Assembly (NCBI RefSeq): GCF_021155775.2
Contig: NC_060232.1
Location: 17,491,922 to 17,555,921 of the forward strand
Origin: Neodiprion pinetum
Lineage: Eukaryota; Arthropoda; Insecta; Hymenoptera; Diprionidae
Length of the DNA: 64,000 bases
Direction of reading: 5' to 3'
A program made the position numbers and the translations under genes. Positions 63,254-64,000 of the stretch are shown here, in pieces. The notes below the pieces were generated by a model. That model was not told where the DNA came from. It worked only from the letters and a program-made list of their open reading frames with translations, and searched no databases. Each line of letters opens with the position of its first letter. Position 1 is the first letter of the stretch.

Positions 63254-63289
63254 CAACGTTTTGACTCCCGGATTGGAGTCATCCTCAGG
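63254..63289 (-). repeat. Penelope-like end motif
   Basis: On the minus strand CTGAGGATGACTCC is followed by a loop and GGGAGTCAAAACGTT, the same layout as the PLE ends at 22704-22737 and 23877-23910 with a different stem. No RT sequence is attached within the window. Confidence 0.4.
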
Positions 63290-63310
63290 ATAAATCTTTA
63301 ATACATCTAT

Positions 63311-64000
63311 CAAAAAACAAATTTGTACAAGTATTTCGCTGATGATAGCGAGAATGCATGATAAAAAAACTAACTTTAGCGAATTTCAATTCAGTCTTAT
63401 CCGTAATACGTAGAGTGGCTTTACATTAAAAAAACAGAAAAAAGAGAAACGGGATGGACGTGCCCATTACGTGCTACAAAACAGAAATAGAACGGGCCTT
63501 AATAATATATAATGAAAGTACGGATATCGAGTGAGGGAAACTAACCTTATATTGCATAATCAATTAATAAACAAAGTAAAAAAACGCCAATCCATGAAAC
63601 AGTGCCTTATTATATTAGTTGTCACTTTTTCCTTATTTCCCATCGCTCCATTGAAGTGTTGTTTAATTAAAACGGTGAACCAGTCAAAATTCGGAGCACC
63701 CAAAATCTCTGTCCAAAAGTCGTTACAGAAAGAGAGTTTGAGAGATATTAGTAAATAGAATAGAAACCCATTTCTTGTAGAGAGTGAACATAGATAAGAA
63801 GGAAGAAAGTAAATAGAGACATAGAAAAAGTGTTAGACAAAGTAACCAGTCGGTAACATAACTACGAATTCATATCAGTGATTAATTTAATATTTGAGTT
63901 TCACTTAGGTTTTCTATGTTTTGCCTGAGATTGACTGAATTAATATGATTAGCAATATTGCACATTTCTAAAATTAAACGATTATAATAACGAAGTTCTT
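63311..64000. other. AT-rich DNA, nothing recognised
   Basis: One 75-codon ORF (63531-63758) begins with a hydrophobic stretch but has no other support. Confidence 0.5.

Overview
The window looks like transposon-rich insect nuclear DNA, probably hymenopteran, although the species cannot be fixed from sequence alone. It is AT-rich, has intron-split host coding sequence, microsatellites and AGGTTA-type repeats, and carries a K02A2.6-like Gypsy element, Penelope-like elements (PLEs), a MULE-like element, MITEs and a Polinton/Maverick. Nothing suggests a bacterial replicon.

Region 1 (1-17,998) is a giant inverted repeat. Positions 1-5662 are the reverse complement of 9976-15,637 (paired positions sum to 15,638), around a spacer of about 4.3 kb. 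Each arm carries the same Gypsy LTR retrotransposon, the same decayed Polinton polymerase relic, and a tandem array of about 405 bp units built from the 3' end of that polymerase. The spacer holds a MULE-like transposon. Its transposase frame runs, across one in-frame TGA, into a ubiquitin-specific-protease-like domain. The right arm contains the whole Gypsy element (12,835-17,998, minus strand). The left copy is cut by the window edge.

Region 2 (18-49 kb) is host DNA with many repeats. It holds a simple-sequence block (19.8-22.5 kb), a truncated PLE (22.6-24.0 kb), a 2.2 kb imperfect palindrome carrying a foldback MITE (24.9-27.1 kb), and five exons of a host carbohydrate sulfotransferase (27.9-29.7 kb). 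After these come a second PLE relic lying antisense directly behind the fifth exon (29.8-33.2 kb), a 6.9 kb DNA transposon with a broken transposase that I cannot place in a superfamily (33.6-40.5 kb), a small inverted repeat with acidic ORFs (41.7-42.5 kb), and an 892 bp MITE with an 8 bp target duplication (45.25-46.14 kb).

Region 3 (46.15-62.72 kb) is a nested set. A KRBA2/GIN-like integrase transposon (46,151-62,715) holds a TTAA-type MITE (48,366-62,598). That MITE in turn holds a 13.4 kb Polinton/Maverick (48,986-62,358) with TIRs of about 0.7-0.8 kb and a perfect 6 bp target duplication. The Polinton encodes a protein-primed DNA polymerase, a chromodomain integrase, a packaging ATPase, a phospholipase A2/hydrophobic minor virion protein, an adenain-like protease, penton-like and major capsid proteins, and several small proteins of unknown function. 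It is therefore a nearly complete virus-like genome in which each part has a replication, integration, packaging or capsid role. Most genes have their own TATA box and TCAGT-type initiator, and both TIRs end in an inward TATA promoter. Two blemishes are visible: an in-frame TAA in one gene and no AUG for the protease.

The last 1.3 kb (62.7-64 kb) is minisatellite and unremarkable DNA with one PLE-end-like motif.
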